A stretch of DNA of 64,000 nucleotides from Pseudonocardia sp. HH130629-09 (GCF_001294645.1 NZ_CP011868.1:4278001-4342000), one strand, 5' to 3'; counted from the first letter of the stretch, positions 1-8,874 are shown. A program made the numbers and translations. The notes: generated by a model not told the origin, from the letters alone.

Positions 1-154
1 CCGCCGTGGACTGGATCGCGGGGCGGGCCAGGGACCGCTCGCCGTGGCGCTCGGTCGAGTGCTCCGGTAGACGACGCAGCCGTCCCGTCGGACCGCGGCT
101 CGTGTTAACACCAGGTGTCTGACAACGATGTGAGGACCGGGGGTGGGGAGACAG
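1..154. other. left window edge, no assignable gene
   Basis: A plus-strand frame open from the window edge closes with TAG at 68-70 and could be the last 22 codons of a gene outside the window, but the peptide is not recognisable. An 11-bp palindrome (ACACCAGGTGT, 108-118) lies about 40 bp before the next start codon and may be a promoter or operator site for it. Confidence 0.25.
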
Positions 155-1261
155 ATGAGGCTCAAGCAGGAGAGCCGGGTGCTCAAGCAGAAGGCGCTCG
201 ACTCGTTGATCTTCACGATCGAGGCCTTCAACTCCCCGCACGCGGCCGGACGAGCAACCCGGGTCCTGCTGCATCTGCAGCATGCCTTCGAGATGCTGCT
301 CAAGGCCGCCCTCGTCCAGACCCGCGAGAAGCGGGTGTTCGACAGCGAGACCGGACGCTCCATCGGGTTCGAGCGCTGCCTGCGCCTGTCCGCGGAGAAC
401 CCCATCATCAAGCTCGCCGACGCCGACGCAGGCACCCTGCGCGCCATCGACGCCATGCGCGACGACGAACAGCACTGGTTCAATCTCGTGCCCGAGCAAC
501 TGCTCTACCTGCACGCGCGCGCCGGAGTGACGTTGTTCGACGAGCTGCTGCAGCGGGTGTTCGGTGAGAGTCTGGCCGAGCACCTCCTCGGCCGGGTCCT
601 TCCGCTCTCCGTCGACCCGCCGCATGATCTCGCCTTCATCCTCGACGAGGAGTACTCGCAGATCGCGGCGCTGCTGCAACCCGGTCGAAGGGCCGGGCAC
701 GAGGCACGGGCACGTCTGCGAACTCTGCTGGCGATGGAGGCTCATGTGGACCCCGATGCCATAGTGTCGGACCGGGACGTCACCCGAGTCGAGCGCGCCG
801 TCCGAGACAACCACCCGCGCGACCAGGTGTTCCCCAGACTCGACGAGATCGCCACCGCGATCGACGGCGAAGGTGTACACTTCACCGATCACCTCACCAA
901 GACCGGCGGCGCGCCCGTGCGCTACGTTGCGGACGACTCCATCCCTGCAGCCGGGATCCGCGAGGTCGACCTGCTTAAGAAGTACCACCGCTCGCCGGCC
1001 GACCTCGCCGAAGCGCTCGCCATCTCCATGCCGAGAAGCACGGCACTGCGCCGCCATCTGCGCATCGACGAGGACGACCGCTGCAGCCATCTGTTCGAGC
1101 TCGGCGCAGTGCAGCAACGTCGGTACTCCGACAACGCCTACCGCATGATGCGCGACGCAGTCGACAACGATGATCTCGAAGCCGTCGGGGCGGCTCATTC
1201 GCCGAAGCGCAGTACGCGCTCGTGGGAAAGGTGCGCGGAGCCGGGGTGCCGTGCCGGGTAG
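155..1261 (+). CDS. DUF3644 domain protein, HEPN-like
   Basis: A 368-residue protein with the N-terminal region typical of DUF3644 (helical stretch LLHLQHAFEMLLKAALVQ around residues 38-55). The family has no established function. Residues about 102-107 read RDDEQH, which fits the R-[NDH]-x(3-5)-H signature of HEPN ribonucleases, so an RNA-cutting toxin or phage-defence role is possible; that is inference. The C-terminal part (about 275-350) is helical and basic and may bind nucleic acid. ATG 155 is preferred over GTG 143 because the purine-rich GGTGGGGA lies 6 nt upstream. The last 20 or so residues look unlike the rest, so the C-terminus may have been altered by rearrangement. It sits at the edge of conjugative-element debris. 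Confidence 0.7.
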   Translation: MRLKQESRVLKQKALDSLIFTIEAFNSPHAAGRATRVLLHLQHAFEMLLKAALVQTREKRVFDSETGRSIGFERCLRLSAENPIIKLADADAGTLRAIDAMRDDEQHWFNLVPEQLLYLHARAGVTLFDELLQRVFGESLAEHLLGRVLPLSVDPPHDLAFILDEEYSQIAALLQPGRRAGHEARARLRTLLAMEAHVDPDAIVSDRDVTRVERAVRDNHPRDQVFPRLDEIATAIDGEGVHFTDHLTKTGGAPVRYVADDSIPAAGIREVDLLKKYHRSPADLAEALAISMPRSTALRRHLRIDEDDRCSHLFELGAVQQRRYSDNAYRMMRDAVDNDDLEAVGAAHSPKRSTRSWERCAEPGCRAG

Positions 1262-1263
1262 AC

Positions 1264-2124
1264 CTACCACCGTCGACCTCCATGCTCGGTCGGCCGCGGT
1301 CCACCTGAACCGGGTTTGACGACGACGTAGCCGGAGTCAGTCCGCAGTTCTGGATGACATGCCAAGAACTGCGGTGACGTCGTGATCAGCTTGTCTTCCT
1401 CGGTGGAGGCGAGGGCGGCGAACGCGACCCGGTGGTCGCCTCCGGTGAGCAGGCCGTCGCCGCGTTCGGCGGTGAGCAGGAAGCTGCGTTCGCCCGCCGA
1501 GAGCCCGAACACGGTGGCGACCTGGTCGATGGCTTGGGGGGCTTGGCGGAGCAGGATCTGGGTGGCGGAGTTGGTGATCACCGCCCGCCCGAGATCGGAG
1601 GCCAGGACGTCGGCGGTGTCCTGGGTCGCGACGACCAGACCGCACCAGTGCTTGCGGGCGGCCTTGGCGGCGCGGAGCAGGAACCGGGCGCCGGCGGGAT
1701 TGGTCAGCAGCATCCAGGCCTCGTCGACCACGACCAGCCGCCGGCGCCGCTCGTGCGGGTGGGTCACCGTCCGCCACACCGCGTCGAGCACCACCGTGGT
1801 CCCCACCGGGCGCAGCGCCTCGGGGAGCTCCTTGAGCGACCACACGGTCAGGTGCCCGCCGGCGGGGTGGGTGGTGGGGCCGTTGAACAGGGTGGAGTGG
1901 CTGCCGTCGACGAACGGCCGCAGCCGCCGCGCGAGGTCGGTGGCGACTTGCCCGGCACCGTCTCCCGTCCGGGGGGGCGGCCGGTTCCTCGGCAGCTGTC
2001 CCGTCACCGGAGCCGGCCTCGGGGCGGGCGTCGGGGTCGAGGGCGCGGGCGATCGCACCAGGTGCCGACGGATACGAGGGTTGGAGGAGGGCGTCGCGCA
2101 GGTCGCCCAGCAGCGGTGCGGGGC
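1264..2124 (-). pseudogene. VirB4/TraE-type conjugation ATPase, 5'-truncated and frameshifted
   Basis: C-terminal part of a VirB4-like ATPase that would power a type IV secretion/conjugation channel at the membrane. Seen: the pre-ATPase motif RPAPLLGDLRDALL at the upstream end, Walker B RRLVVVDEAWML, the motif LVVATQDTADVL and the conserved ITNSATQILLRQ. The Walker A half is missing: coding similarity ends at the left terminus of the adjacent insertion sequence. A second lesion is a one-base frameshift at a 7-G run (1971-1977); dropping one G joins the RPAPLLGDL frame to the frame running from TGDGAGQVATDL to the end. No other conjugation gene is present, so this is a remnant. Confidence 0.8.
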
Positions 2125-2160
2125 GGGCCTGTCTCGTGATCGGTGTTTCGGCGTCGTTGC

Positions 2161-3456
2161 TCAGTAGGTCTCGGCTCCCGGCCAGCGGTCACCGAACGTG
2201 ATGGCGAACGCGTTGATCACGGGCTTCCAACGCATCGTCCACCTCGTGCGGCCCGTCCCGGTCGGGTCCAGGCTGCGAGTCACAAGATACAAGCATTTCA
2301 TCGCAGCCTGCTCAGTGGGGAAATGACCACGCGCCCGCACCGCGCGCCGGTAGCGGGCGTTAAGCGATTCGATCGCATTCGTAGAGCAGATCACCCTTCG
2401 AATCTCGACGTCGTAGTCCAAGAACGGCACGAACTCTTCCCACGCGTTGCGCCATAGCCGGATCATCGCCGCGTACTTACGGCCCCATTTCTCGTCGAGC
2501 TCATCCATAGCGATAAGTGCTGCATTCGGGTTGGGCGCGGCATAGATTGGTTTGATGTCGCGCTTCACCGCGTCCCAGTCCTGTCGACCCACCAGCCGGA
2601 AAGTGTTTCGGATCAGGTGCACGACGCAGGTTTGGACAATGGTTTGCGGCCACACGTTGGCCACGACCTCCGGGAGTCCTTTGAGGCCGTCGCAGACCAG
2701 GAACAGCACGTCACGCACGCCGCGGTTCTTCAGGTCGACCAGCACGCTCATCCAGAACTTCGCGCCCTCACTGCCGACGCCCATCCACAGCCCCAGCACG
2801 TCCTTGCAGCCGTCCACGGTGACGCCGATGGCTGCGTAGACCGGCCGGTTGGCGACCTGCCCGTCCCGGACCTTGACGTGGACAGCGTCGATGAACACCG
2901 CGGCGTACACCGAATCCAACGGCCGACCAACCCAGTCATTCATCTCGGCGACGACCTTGTCGGTGATCCGCGAGACCGTCTCCTTCGATACTGACGCCCC
3001 ATAGATGTCAGCGAAATGTGCGGAAACCTCCCCGGTCGTCATCCCTTTCGCATACAGCGACAGTACGACCTCGTCGACATCTGTGAGGCGCCGCTGACGC
3101 TTCTTCACGATCTGCGGCTCGAAAGTGCTGGCCCTGTCTCTCGGAACGTCGATCTCCACGTCACCCGCGGCATCCGAGAGAACCGTCTTCGAGCGGGACC
3201 CGTTCCGCACGTTGGTGGATTCCCGGCCGGGGTCGGCCCGGTTCTTGTCGTGCCCGAGGTGCTCGGTCATCTCCTCGTTCAGCGCCGTTTCCAGAACATT
3301 CTTGGTAAAGAGCTTCAACAGGCCGTCCGGGCCGGTCAACGCCAGCCCGCGCGCCTTCGCCTCGGCCACCATCGCCGCCGCAGCGGCCCGCTCCGCCGAC
3401 GCCTGCCGAGCAGGCTTCGGGTCACCCTCGCTTGGATCCACAAGGTCCGATGTCAT
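2161..3456 (-). CDS. IS256-family (Mutator-type) transposase
   Basis: A 431-residue DDE transposase. Seen: N-terminal ALTGPDGLLKLFTKNVLETAL and MTEHLGHDK, the first catalytic Asp in VFIDAVHVKVRDG, the second in LVCDGLKGLPEV, and the Glu in STNAIESLNARYRR; C-terminus AITFGDRWPGAETY. Length and motifs are normal for an active enzyme, with no internal stop. ATG 3456 is chosen because family similarity starts there and an AAAAGG-type ribosome site lies just upstream. Its 5' leader includes one arm of a perfect 18-bp inverted repeat (see 3460-3626). Confidence 0.95.
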   Translation of the reverse strand: MTSDLVDPSEGDPKPARQASAERAAAAAMVAEAKARGLALTGPDGLLKLFTKNVLETALNEEMTEHLGHDKNRADPGRESTNVRNGSRSKTVLSDAAGDVEIDVPRDRASTFEPQIVKKRQRRLTDVDEVVLSLYAKGMTTGEVSAHFADIYGASVSKETVSRITDKVVAEMNDWVGRPLDSVYAAVFIDAVHVKVRDGQVANRPVYAAIGVTVDGCKDVLGLWMGVGSEGAKFWMSVLVDLKNRGVRDVLFLVCDGLKGLPEVVANVWPQTIVQTCVVHLIRNTFRLVGRQDWDAVKRDIKPIYAAPNPNAALIAMDELDEKWGRKYAAMIRLWRNAWEEFVPFLDYDVEIRRVICSTNAIESLNARYRRAVRARGHFPTEQAAMKCLYLVTRSLDPTGTGRTRWTMRWKPVINAFAITFGDRWPGAETY

Positions 3457-3459
3457 CAC

Positions 3460-3626
3460 TGAGCCTTTTTCAACCTGACCAGCGAGCTTCTGCGTCAGGA
3501 GATCGCGAAGGTTGCAGCGCAACTGCTCTGACCACAGCTGCACAGGTCACCGGCTCGCTAGCTCGGCGTCTGCACCCACACAACCAGGCCCCTGAGCTGC
3601 CGGAACGGCAGGTTGAAAAAGGCTCA
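3460..3626. repeat. 18-bp perfect inverted repeat inside the IS leader
   Basis: TGAGCCTTTTTCAACCTG at 3460-3477 is matched by its exact reverse complement at 3609-3626, with 131 bp between. One arm covers the transposase ribosome-binding site. The arms could fold to hide that site, or could mark an inversion of the segment between them. No open frame is recognised in the 131 bp. Confidence 0.7.
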
Positions 3627-3697
3627 CTGTCCGTGCCCATCTCGCCGGACCTCAGCCCGGCGTGTCGGGCCGAAAACACCGATCTTGAAACAGTCCC

Positions 3698-4093
3698 GAG
3701 GGCGACGCGAACGGGTTCGCGGCGGAGCTCCTCATGCCCGCAGAGTCGATCCGACCGCACCTGCGCAACCTGACGGTGGGCCGGCTCTACGACCTCAAGC
3801 GCGAGTGGGGAGTCTCGATGCAAGCGATCATCGAGCGCGCCTACCACCTCAAGGTCATGACCCCCACACAGCGGACGGCGTTCTACAAGCGGTTCAGCGC
3901 AATGGGATGGCGAACCACTGAGCCGATCAGCGACGAGTTGCCGCGAGAGCGGCCACAACTCGCCCGTGCCATCGGCGACACGATGGCGGCGAAGGGCCTC
4001 ACCCCCGCGGAGATCGCCAAGCTCGCCGGGTTCCCGGAGACGGTTGAAGACCACCCGTTTCGGCCATCCGGCTCCCACCTGCGCGCAGTGTGA
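3698..4093 (+). pseudogene. ImmA/IrrE-like protein, C-terminal fragment
   Basis: Reading starts immediately at the right end of the insertion sequence with EGDANGFAAELLMPAESI, the segment that follows the zinc-binding HExxH helix in ImmA/IrrE metallopeptidases, then GVSMQAIIERAYHLKVMT and the FSAMGWRTTEPI tail typical of that family. The HExxH part and the start are missing, so it cannot be functional. Such proteins cleave repressors that control integrative elements and phages, which fits the surrounding remnant. An ATG at 3734 exists but is internal to the family domain. Confidence 0.75.
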
Positions 4094-4372
4094 GGCGGAC
4101 GTGACCGGACACCCGGACACGTCTGCGGACCGCCACCACGCCCTGGGGCAATCGGTCGGCCCGGCGTCGGCTTCCGCATCGCAGGCGAGCGCATCCTGTG
4201 TATATGAACGACCACCACAGCGACGGCGTACGGACGGCAGCCGCCGAAGCGGCCCGCCGGACCCGGGCGGTGGTCGCCGAGATCGCAGACCCGGCCTCAG
4301 AGATGGTGTCGGCGCCGGCGTCCCGCAACCAGCTCGAGGCGCAGCCCTGGCGCTCGACACGGTCGCCGCCGA
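4094..4372. other. gene-poor accessory DNA
   Basis: Between the ImmA-like fragment and the recombinase-like scrap no family is recognisable. A plus-strand frame from ATG 4204 has a plausible helical opening for about 40 codons, then degenerates into arginine/proline-rich shadow sequence. It may be another decayed element gene; I cannot assign it. Confidence 0.3.
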
Positions 4373-4576
4373 TCAGCCCACCGCGGTCGCTGCCGTGTCA
4401 TCGAGCGCACGGTCGAGCGTCGCCCGGGAGCACCCGACCAGCTCGGCGATCTGGGCCGTGGTGTGCACGCCGCCGTCGCGCAACGTGCGGGCGTGCTGCA
4501 GCTTCGCCGCTGGCAGGATGCCCGTTCCGATCCTTCTAACGGGCTGCCGTGGCGGCCACGCCGCCACCGGCGTCAC
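4373..4576 (-). pseudogene. serine recombinase C-terminal HTH fragment
   Basis: A 67-codon frame containing LQHARTLRDGGVHTTAQIAE and LVGCSRATLDRAL, which resembles the C-terminal helix-turn-helix of Hin/resolvase serine recombinases (typically ...ALRDGGxSxAEIAxxLGVSRxTLYRxL). The catalytic domain is absent, so this is a leftover of a resolvase or invertase or a stand-alone HTH. It adds to the evidence for a decayed mobile element. Confidence 0.5.
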
Positions 4577-4701
4577 TAGCCCCTGACCCCATTACCGGCC
4601 GACGACGCCGAAATGATCATGCGACGCCCACGGCCATACCCCAGCGCAGTACCGCACCCAGCCGCAACGACGCACACCAGATTCACCCGAACGACACAAC
4701 A

Positions 4702-4768
4702 ATCGTGGAGCAGAACCCTGACCCCACTTCGCACCATGGAGCAGCGTGCTCCACGATTGCTCCACGAT
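4702..4768. repeat. cluster of ATCGTGGAGCA / TGCTCCACGAT repeats
   Basis: ATCGTGGAGCA occurs at 4702-4712, a partial copy (TGGAGCA) at 4737-4743, and the reverse form TGCTCCACGAT twice in tandem at 4747-4757 and 4758-4768. The partial copy and the first reverse copy form a palindrome with a 3-nt centre. Such clusters are typical of integrase arm sites, excisionase sites or origin iterons. A separate palindrome (CGATCAT-CAC-ATGATCG) lies at 4804-4820. No gene is visible between 4577 and 4855. Confidence 0.6.
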
Positions 4769-4855
4769 GACGCCACAGTGGACACAACCATGATCAAATA
4801 AAACGATCATCACATGATCGAGAAGTCCAGCAGAACCGCAGGTCAGACGCGAAAC

Positions 4856-4885
4856 AGGCGGCACCACCAATAAGTGGTACCGCCT
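4856..4885 (-). terminator. intrinsic terminator of the tRNA-Ala gene
   Basis: A 12-bp stem with one mismatch (AGGCGGCACCAC ... GTGGTACCGCCT) and a 6-nt loop begins 11 nt beyond the 3' end of tRNA-Ala. In the direction of tRNA transcription it is followed by the moderately T-rich GTTTCGCGTCT. Confidence 0.6.
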
Positions 4886-4894
4886 GCTCTCATG

Positions 4895-4969
<75 letters not shown>

Positions 4970-5055
4970 TTGCGACATGAAGAACACTACACCGGCCGGT
5001 TTCCGGCCCGGAAAGGGGGGTGCCCCTCCCGGCGCCGCGACCTACCGTCGACCCC

Positions 5056-7062
5056 GTGCAGCCCTCTGACATCGGACGACTGACCACCCTCGGCGCCCCT
5101 GCGGTGTCCCCGGACGGCGCGCACGTCGCCGTCGCGGTCCGCCGCGTCGACCTCGGCGCCAACCGGTACCGGACAACGATCTGGCTCACACCGACCGACG
5201 GGAGCGGTCCACCGCGGCGGCTGACCGGCTCCGAGCACGGCGACTCCTCCCCCGCCTGGTCGCCGGACGGGACGCGGCTCGCCGTCGTCACCGGGCGCGA
5301 CGGCGGCGGCGCACGGCTGCGGGTACTGCCGATCGGCGTCCCGGGCGAGCCGGTGGTGGTCTGCGAGCGTCCGGAGGGGATCTCCGAGCCGGTGTGGTCG
5401 CCGGACGGCACCCGGATCGCGTTCGTGTCCCGGGAGCGGGCGGCCCGGTGGGCCACCGGCGACGACGACCGGGCCCGCGAACCCCGCCGGATCGACCGGC
5501 TGTTCAGCCGGCTGGACGGGGAGGGCTGGATCATCGACCGCCCGTCGACGGTGTTCGTCGTCGACGCCGGGGGCGGCGACACGGTGGCCGTCGCGGGCGG
5601 GCCGTACGAGCACTCGTCGCCCGCCTGGTCGCCCGACGGGCGGACCCTCGCCGTCGTCGCGGACCGCGAGCAGGACTGGGACCTGGACGAGACGGCGCGG
5701 ATCTACCTCGTCGATGCGGCGGGCGGCCGCGAGCCGCGGCTGCTCACCCGCAGCGGGCGGCACCACACGCACCCGTCCTGGGCGCCGGACGGCACCCGGC
5801 TGGCCACCCTGGCCTCCGACGACCACCTGGCGGCTCCGGCGCACGCGTCGCCGGCGCTGGTCGACATCGCGACCGGGCGCGAGGACGTCCTGGCGACCGG
5901 CATCGACCGCACCTGGCGGCCCTACCCCGGCGCCCGCGCCCCGATCTGGGACTACGGGCACCTGCTGGTGTCCTGCGAGGACCGCGGCGGGGTGCACCTG
6001 TACCGGGTCGCGGCCGACGGACCGGGTGCGGGCACCGCGGAGGCGCTGCTGACCGGCGCGCGGACCGTCGCCGCCTACGACCGCGCCGGCGGGAGCACCG
6101 TCGTGCTGGTCACCGACCACGACCACCTCGGGGAGCTGCACGTCACCGACGGCGGGTCGCTGCGCCGGCTCACCGCGCTCACCGAGCCCTTCCACGACGC
6201 CGTGCCGCGCGGACGCACCCCCTACCGGCTGGCCGTGCCGTCCCCGGCCGGGGACGGCGACATCGACGCCTGGGTGCTGCTGCCCGACGAGCCCGCCACC
6301 GGCGCCGGCGGCCGGCTCCCGGTGCTGCTGTCGATCCACGGCGGCCCGATGAGCCAGTACGCCGACGCCTGGTTCGACGAGTTCCGGCTGTGGGCGGGCG
6401 CCGGCTACGCCGTCGTGTGGTGCAACCCGCACGGATCGACCGGCTACACCCAGGACCGGGTAAGGGCGATCCGCAGCCCACTGGCGGAGACCGCGCCCGG
6501 GACCGGCTGGGGCGGGATCGACGCCGACGACGTGCTCGCCGCGCTCGACGGCGCCCTCGCGGAGTTCGACCAGCTCGACCGGGAGCGGGTGGGCGTGCTC
6601 GGCGGGTCCTACGGCGGATACCTCACCTCGTGGCTGGCCGCGCACCACTCCGACCGGTTCGCCGCCGCCTGCAGCGAGCGGGCGGTGAACAACCTGGAGT
6701 CGCTGGACTGGAGCTCCGACGCGGCCGGGTGGTTCGGCCACGAGCTGGGCCGCTCGTGGCTGGACGCGCCGGAGGAGTACCGGCGGATGTCCCCGCTGCA
6801 CCACGTCCGCGGCATCGACGTGCCGATGCTGATCCTGCACTCCGAGGACGACCTGCGGTGTCCGGTCGAGCAGGCCGACGCGTTGTTCGTCGCGCTGCGG
6901 CTGCTCGGGCGGCCGGTGGAGTACTGGCGGTTCCCGGAGGAGAGCCACGGGATGTCGCGGGACGGGTCGCCACGCCACCGCGTCCAGCGGGTGCAGATCA
7001 TCCTCGACTTCTTCGGCCGGCACCTCGGCGGGCGCAGGCCGGCGCAGGTGCCCGCGGGCTGA
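5056..7062 (+). CDS. S9 family peptidase (prolyl oligopeptidase/acylaminoacyl peptidase type)
   Basis: Cytosolic serine peptidase of 668 residues with an N-terminal beta-propeller built of PDGxxxAxV-type blades (SPDGAHVAV, SPDGTRLAV, SPDGTRIAF, SPDGRTLAV, APDGTRLATL) and a C-terminal alpha/beta-hydrolase. The catalytic triad is visible: Ser about 518 in GGSYGGYLTSW, Asp about 599 in LHSEDDLRCP, His about 631 in EESHGMSRDG. HGGP and NPHGSTGY line the oxyanion region. GTG 5056 is preferred over an upstream in-frame ATG (5020) because TACCGT at 5043-5048 looks like a -10 box 7 nt before it, implying a leaderless mRNA. It probably degrades small peptides; the substrate is unknown. Confidence 0.9.
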   Translation: MQPSDIGRLTTLGAPAVSPDGAHVAVAVRRVDLGANRYRTTIWLTPTDGSGPPRRLTGSEHGDSSPAWSPDGTRLAVVTGRDGGGARLRVLPIGVPGEPVVVCERPEGISEPVWSPDGTRIAFVSRERAARWATGDDDRAREPRRIDRLFSRLDGEGWIIDRPSTVFVVDAGGGDTVAVAGGPYEHSSPAWSPDGRTLAVVADREQDWDLDETARIYLVDAAGGREPRLLTRSGRHHTHPSWAPDGTRLATLASDDHLAAPAHASPALVDIATGREDVLATGIDRTWRPYPGARAPIWDYGHLLVSCEDRGGVHLYRVAADGPGAGTAEALLTGARTVAAYDRAGGSTVVLVTDHDHLGELHVTDGGSLRRLTALTEPFHDAVPRGRTPYRLAVPSPAGDGDIDAWVLLPDEPATGAGGRLPVLLSIHGGPMSQYADAWFDEFRLWAGAGYAVVWCNPHGSTGYTQDRVRAIRSPLAETAPGTGWGGIDADDVLAALDGALAEFDQLDRERVGVLGGSYGGYLTSWLAAHHSDRFAAACSERAVNNLESLDWSSDAAGWFGHELGRSWLDAPEEYRRMSPLHHVRGIDVPMLILHSEDDLRCPVEQADALFVALRLLGRPVEYWRFPEESHGMSRDGSPRHRVQRVQIILDFFGRHLGGRRPAQVPAG

Positions 7063-7091
7063 GGGCGCGGGCCGAGGGCGCGGGGCCGTGC

Positions 7092-8039
7092 TCAGCCGGC
7101 CCGGCTCCGGCCGTCGTCCCCGTCGGGGTCGGCGGCGTCGCCGAGATCGTCGGGGTCGGAGAGGCCGCCGACGGTGTCGGTCTCCGGGCCGACCGAGCGC
7201 GGTGCGCCGTCGGCGGCCCGGACCGGCTCGCCGACGGGCTCGCGCAGCCGTCGCAGGGCGGGGTCGTCGGCCCAGAACTCGTCGAACCCGTGCTCGGCGA
7301 ACCGGTCGGCGACGCGGTGCATCGCGATGTCGTGACGCACGTAGAGGTGTGCGAGCAGCACCGCGGCCGGGTCGTCGGTGTAGAGGCCCCAGGTGCGGTC
7401 GGCGGTGAGGCCCCCGATCACGGCCTGGTCCCGGTCCGCGACGACGACGAGCATCCGCCGGCCGAGGTTGTCCTCGACCGCCGACGGGGCCGAGTAGCGG
7501 TGCTCGATGTGCCAGCCGACCGGGTCGTCGTCGACGCCGAAGACGACCGTGGCCACGTCGACGCCGTGCTCCTCGGCCCGGCGGATCGTGGGCTTCAGCG
7601 TCTCGACGTCCTCCGGCCAGCCGAGCACGTACAGCTCGGAGCGGGCCGCGGCGGCGACGTCCTCGGCCCGTTCGAGCAGCATCCGGCGCTCGGTCAGCGA
7701 GTGCACCAGCCGCACCTGCGGCGGCGCGGTCAGCCGCGGGATCTCGTTCTGCAGTATGCCCAGCGTGCGGTCGAAGTCGCGGCGCATGCGCTCCAGCAGC
7801 GTCGCGGGCGGCAACGGCACGTAGCCGGTGCCGTCGGGGGCACGGACCTCGAAGGCCGCGCCGCGGCCGACGAGCTTGCCCAGCGTCTCGTAGACGGTGC
7901 TGCGCGGCACCCCGGACCGCTTCGCCACCTCGTAACCGTTGACCGCCTCGCCCGCGCTGACCAGCGCCACGTAGGCCTTGGCCTCGTAGCCCGACAAGCC
8001 CAGTCGCTGGAGCTCTTCCGTCACCCGACGTACGGCCAT
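7092..8039 (-). CDS. TrmB family transcriptional regulator
   Basis: A 315-residue regulator with an N-terminal TrmB-type winged helix (LQRLGLSGYEAKAYVALV, then RSGVPRSTVYETLGKLVGRG) followed by a ligand-binding half. TrmB proteins usually sense sugars and repress or activate nearby carbohydrate genes. Here the gluconate genes lie beyond a second regulator, so a link to them is possible but unproven. The charged C-terminal tail (about residues 285-315) is low complexity. Its upstream region (8040-8145) separates it from the next minus-strand gene and contains no gene. Confidence 0.85.
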   Translation of the reverse strand: MAVRRVTEELQRLGLSGYEAKAYVALVSAGEAVNGYEVAKRSGVPRSTVYETLGKLVGRGAAFEVRAPDGTGYVPLPPATLLERMRRDFDRTLGILQNEIPRLTAPPQVRLVHSLTERRMLLERAEDVAAAARSELYVLGWPEDVETLKPTIRRAEEHGVDVATVVFGVDDDPVGWHIEHRYSAPSAVEDNLGRRMLVVVADRDQAVIGGLTADRTWGLYTDDPAAVLLAHLYVRHDIAMHRVADRFAEHGFDEFWADDPALRRLREPVGEPVRAADGAPRSVGPETDTVGGLSDPDDLGDAADPDGDDGRSRAG

Positions 8040-8145
8040 TACAAGATCATCTCAATCGTTCGTCACCGTCCCGCGACATCTCGCCGCGTCCACTCCCCAG
8101 GTCGATCGCGGGCGACCGATCGATACACCCGAATCCGCACCATCA

Positions 8146-8874
8146 TCACAATCGTTGATCGGGCGCGCGCGTCACGCCGGCCCGCATCGCCGCATCCGCC
8201 TCACGGAGGATCTCCCGCATGGCCGCTCCGGCGGCAGGGGCGTCACCCGCCCGGACGGCGTCGGCGACGTCGCGGTGCAACCGGATCGCCTCCGGTTCCG
8301 GACGACGGGGCATCAGGTGGTGCCGGGTCCGCCCGGCGAGCACCTCGGCGACGACGTCGCCCAGCGCCGCGACCATCTCGTTGCCCGAGGCCGCGAGCAG
8401 GGTCCGGTGGAAGAGCTGGTCGGCCTCCAGGTAGGCGAACAGGTCTCCGGCGCGGCCGTGCGCGGTCATGTCCATCACCGCACCGACCAGCACCCCGCAC
8501 TGCTCCGGGGTCGCCCGGTCGGCCGCCAGCTCGGCAGCCAGCGGTTCGACGCCGCAGCGCAGCTCGGACAGCGACCGCAGCTGCTCGTCTCGGCCCGGGC
8601 CGTCGAGCCGCCAGCGGATCACCCTGGGGTCGTGCACGTTCCACTGCCCGCGCGGGGAGACGGTGGTGCCGACCCGGCGCCTGCTGCGCACCAGGCCCAT
8701 CGACTCCAGCACCCGCACGGCCTCCCGGACCACGGTCCGCGACACCCCGTAGCGGTCGCCCAGTTCCTCGGCCCGCAGGACCTCACCGGGGCCGATCGTG
8801 CCTGCGGCGATCGCGGTCCCGAGCCGGTCCAGGACGTCCGCGTGCAGTCCCGTGCCCTCCGTCGCGCCGCTCAC
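8146..8874 (-). CDS. FadR-type GntR regulator, probable gluconate regulator
   Basis: GntR-family winged helix (LRAEELGDRYGVSRTVVREA, VRVLESMGLVRSRRRVGTTV) plus a C-terminal FCD ligand domain with the metal-ligand pattern spread over DQLFHRTLL and RLHRDVADAV. It is transcribed divergently from gntK-gntP, the usual arrangement for a local repressor of gluconate use. GTG 8874 is preferred; an ATG at 8919 would add 15 residues that do not look like the family. The protein is 242 residues from this start. A candidate operator lies in the shared intergenic region (8946-8976). Confidence 0.85.
   Translation of the reverse strand: MSGATEGTGLHADVLDRLGTAIAAGTIGPGEVLRAEELGDRYGVSRTVVREAVRVLESMGLVRSRRRVGTTVSPRGQWNVHDPRVIRWRLDGPGRDEQLRSLSELRCGVEPLAAELAADRATPEQCGVLVGAVMDMTAHGRAGDLFAYLEADQLFHRTLLAASGNEMVAALGDVVAEVLAGRTRHHLMPRRPEPEAIRLHRDVADAVRAGDAPAAGAAMREILREADAAMRAGVTRAPDQRL

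Larger units (their letters stand above)
2125..3697. mobile_element. IS256-family insertion sequence
   Basis: About 1.57 kb with one full-length Mutator-type transposase. The proposed terminal inverted repeats are 2125-2152 and 3669-3697; both, read inward, follow GGG-CTGT-TC--GATCGGTGTTT-CGGC with a few mismatches. The 8 bp outside each end differ, so there is no target-site duplication. A broken VirB4 gene abuts the left end and a broken ImmA/IrrE-like gene abuts the right end, each missing its 5' part. That suggests an IS-driven deletion or recombination between two copies. The exact ends are inferred from the repeats. Confidence 0.75.

Noticed and set aside
4987-7023. Long open frame on the minus strand opposite the S9 peptidase
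   Set aside because: High GC content keeps antisense frames open; the translation is Pro/Arg/Val-rich with no family pattern, while the plus strand has a full peptidase with catalytic triad.
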